Below, piece after piece: positions 6,244 through 7,513 of a DNA stretch of 7,513 bases. The stretch spans positions 1-7,513 of the forward strand of contig QNEM01000093.1 in the NCBI GenBank assembly GCA_003645215.1. The letters run 5' to 3'. This DNA is from Gammaproteobacteria bacterium. Its GTDB lineage: Bacteria > Pseudomonadota > Gammaproteobacteria > Eutrophobiales > Eutrophobiaceae. Position numbers and translations under genes: made by a program. The notes beneath the pieces are model-generated. The model ran no database searches. It worked only from the letters and a program-made list of their open reading frames with translations, and had not been told where the DNA came from. Within the stretch, counting starts at the first letter, position 1, and the number at the start of each line of letters is the position of its first letter.

Positions 6244-7513
6244 ATGGAACGTGAATCAATGGAGTTTGATGTTGTTATTGTCGGTGCCGGCCCAGCAGGA
6301 CTGTCTGCCGCCTGTCGATTAATGCAACTCGCAAAAACACGTGATAATGAATTGACGGTCTGTGTCATTGAAAAAGGCTCAGAAGTCGGAGCACATATCC
6401 TGTCTGGTGCGGTACTGGAACCAACAGCGATGAATGAACTTTTTCCTGACTGGAAAGAAAAAGGCGCACCATTAAACACACCGGTCAACGCTGATGAAGT
6501 TTTTTACCTGACAACAAAAGATAAAGGTATTAAAACACCCTCTTTTCTAATTCCAGAACCTATGCACAATGAAGGTAACTACATTGTCAGTATGGCCAAT
6601 GTCTGTCGCTGGCTGGCTGAACAGGCTGAGGCCATGGGTGTCGAAATATTTCCCGGTTTTGCAGCAGCAGATGTTCTTTATAATGATGATGGTAGTGTTA
6701 AGGGCATTTTAACTGGAGACATGGGTGTCGATAAAGATGGTTCAGAAAAAGACGCTTATATGCCCGGCATGGAACTACTGGCCAAACAAACTATTTTCTC
6801 TGAAGGTTGCCGTGGACATCTTGGCAAACAGTTAATGAAAATGTTTGATCTGCGCAAAGATGTAGATGCACAACATTATGGTTTGGGCATAAAAGAAATA
6901 TGGTCAGTCAAACCTGAAAAACATCAGACAGGTCTGGTCATACATACTGCAGGCTGGCCACTGGACAACCATACTGAGGGCGGTGGTTTTCTGTATCACA
7001 TGGAAAATAATCAGGTTGCACTAGGGTTTATTGTCGCTCTAAATTACAGTAACCCTCACCTTAGCCCATTTGACGAAATGCAACGCTGGAAATTAAATCC
7101 AAGAATCAGTCATTTTCTTGAAGGCGGCAAAAGAATCTCCTACGGTGCGCGCGCGGTCAATAAAGGCGGAATGCAATCCGTACCTAAATTAAGTTTTCCT
7201 GGTGGTCTACTCGCGGGATGTGATGCAGGATTTTTGAATGGTGCCAAGATCAAAGGCAACCATACGGCAATGAAAACGGGCATGCTTGCGGCAGAAACAA
7301 TTTTTGAGGCAATGCAAGCAGGCGATGTTAGCGGCAAAGAACTGATTACAATGGATGAAAATTATCGCAATTCATGGGTCTATGATGAGCTATATAAAAC
7401 CCGTAATTTTGGTCCGGCACTACATAAATTTGGTACTCTTATCGGTGGCGCTTTCGCATGGTTTGATCAAAATATTTTTTCTGGGAAACTGCCATTTACC
7501 TGGCATAACACCA
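6244..7513 (+). CDS. etfD: Electron transfer flavoprotein:ubiquinone oxidoreductase (3' end outside window)
   Basis: Monotopic membrane flavoprotein (ETFDH homologue) that takes electrons from reduced ETF and reduces ubiquinone, linking acyl-CoA oxidation to the respiratory chain. 423 codons are visible and the frame stays open to the right edge; the family is usually about 540-560 aa, so roughly a quarter is missing. Seen: Rossmann GAGPAG (residues 14-19) after FDVVIV, VIEKGSEVGAHILSGAVLEP, YIVSMANVCRWLAEQAE, SEGCRGHLGKQLM (186-198), HTAGWPL, GGGFLYHMENNQVALGFIVALNYSNPHLSPF, YGARAVNKGGMQSVPKL, and the second FAD-contacting segment GGLLAGCDAGFLNGAKIKG from residue 320. The C-terminal cysteine cluster for the 4Fe-4S centre would lie beyond the window. 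The gene is 35 nt after etfA and reads as the last visible member of the dehydrogenase/ETF operon. Confidence 0.96.
   Translation, partial: MERESMEFDVVIVGAGPAGLSAACRLMQLAKTRDNELTVCVIEKGSEVGAHILSGAVLEPTAMNELFPDWKEKGAPLNTPVNADEVFYLTTKDKGIKTPSFLIPEPMHNEGNYIVSMANVCRWLAEQAEAMGVEIFPGFAAADVLYNDDGSVKGILTGDMGVDKDGSEKDAYMPGMELLAKQTIFSEGCRGHLGKQLMKMFDLRKDVDAQHYGLGIKEIWSVKPEKHQTGLVIHTAGWPLDNHTEGGGFLYHMENNQVALGFIVALNYSNPHLSPFDEMQRWKLNPRISHFLEGGKRISYGARAVNKGGMQSVPKLSFPGGLLAGCDAGFLNGAKIKGNHTAMKTGMLAAETIFEAMQAGDVSGKELITMDENYRNSWVYDELYKTRNFGPALHKFGTLIGGAFAWFDQNIFSGKLPFTWHNT

Noticed and set aside
6259..6261. Second in-frame ATG as the ETF-QO start
   Set aside because: The ATG at 6244 has AAGGAA at a suitable distance. 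Either start keeps the Rossmann motif, so this changes only five residues, but the first is better supported.
6957..6963. GCCACTG, which resembles the conserved B12-box core of cobalamin riboswitches
   Set aside because: It lies inside the ETF-QO coding sequence, with no surrounding riboswitch architecture. A seven-base match is expected by chance. The region upstream of icmF, where a riboswitch would be sensible, is outside the window.

Overview
The window is a densely coding, single-strand stretch (all genes on +) of a bacterial chromosome with moderate, visibly sub-50% G+C. The protein sequences look proteobacterial, most probably gammaproteobacterial: an IcmF-type mutase, a long acyl-CoA dehydrogenase of the 'C-terminal domain' class, an ETF pair with mitochondria/proteobacteria-like motifs, and an ETF:ubiquinone oxidoreductase. 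That placement is inference from remembered family sequences; there is no rRNA or taxonomic marker. No mobile element, tRNA, rRNA or CRISPR array is visible.

Layout. (1) 1-1881: the C-terminal part of icmF, the fused adenosylcobalamin-dependent isobutyryl-CoA mutase, cut by the left edge; the substrate-binding barrel is present and the B12-binding and G-protein domains lie upstream of the window. (2) 1897-2673: a BtuF-like cobalamin-binding protein with no possible signal peptide, 15 nt downstream of icmF and in the same reading frame. (3) 2674-2752: the largest gap (79 nt), AT-rich, with a perfect 7-bp-arm inverted repeat (2708-2723) that is a good operator candidate. (4) 2753-4498: acyl-CoA dehydrogenase with a GTG start. 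(5) 4521-5267 etfB and 5267-6208 etfA, overlapping by one base. (6) 6244 to the right edge: ETF:ubiquinone oxidoreductase, cut before its C-terminal iron-sulfur region.

How the genes fit together. The right-hand block encodes a complete electron path: the acyl-CoA dehydrogenase oxidises an acyl-CoA, the EtfAB heterodimer accepts the electrons, and ETF-QO passes them to ubiquinone. The left-hand block interconverts branched and linear C4 acyl-CoAs (isobutyryl-CoA and n-butyryl-CoA) with B12, and has a B12-binding partner beside it. Together they suggest a module for degrading branched-chain acids or fatty acids, in which butyryl-CoA made by the mutase could feed the dehydrogenase. The actual substrate of the dehydrogenase cannot be read from the sequence. 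The operator-like palindrome suggests that the dehydrogenase/ETF block has its own repressible promoter rather than being simply the tail of the icmF operon.

Most of the window is well-known biochemistry. The parts worth a second look are the leaderless BtuF-like protein coupled to icmF, and the palindrome at 2708-2723.
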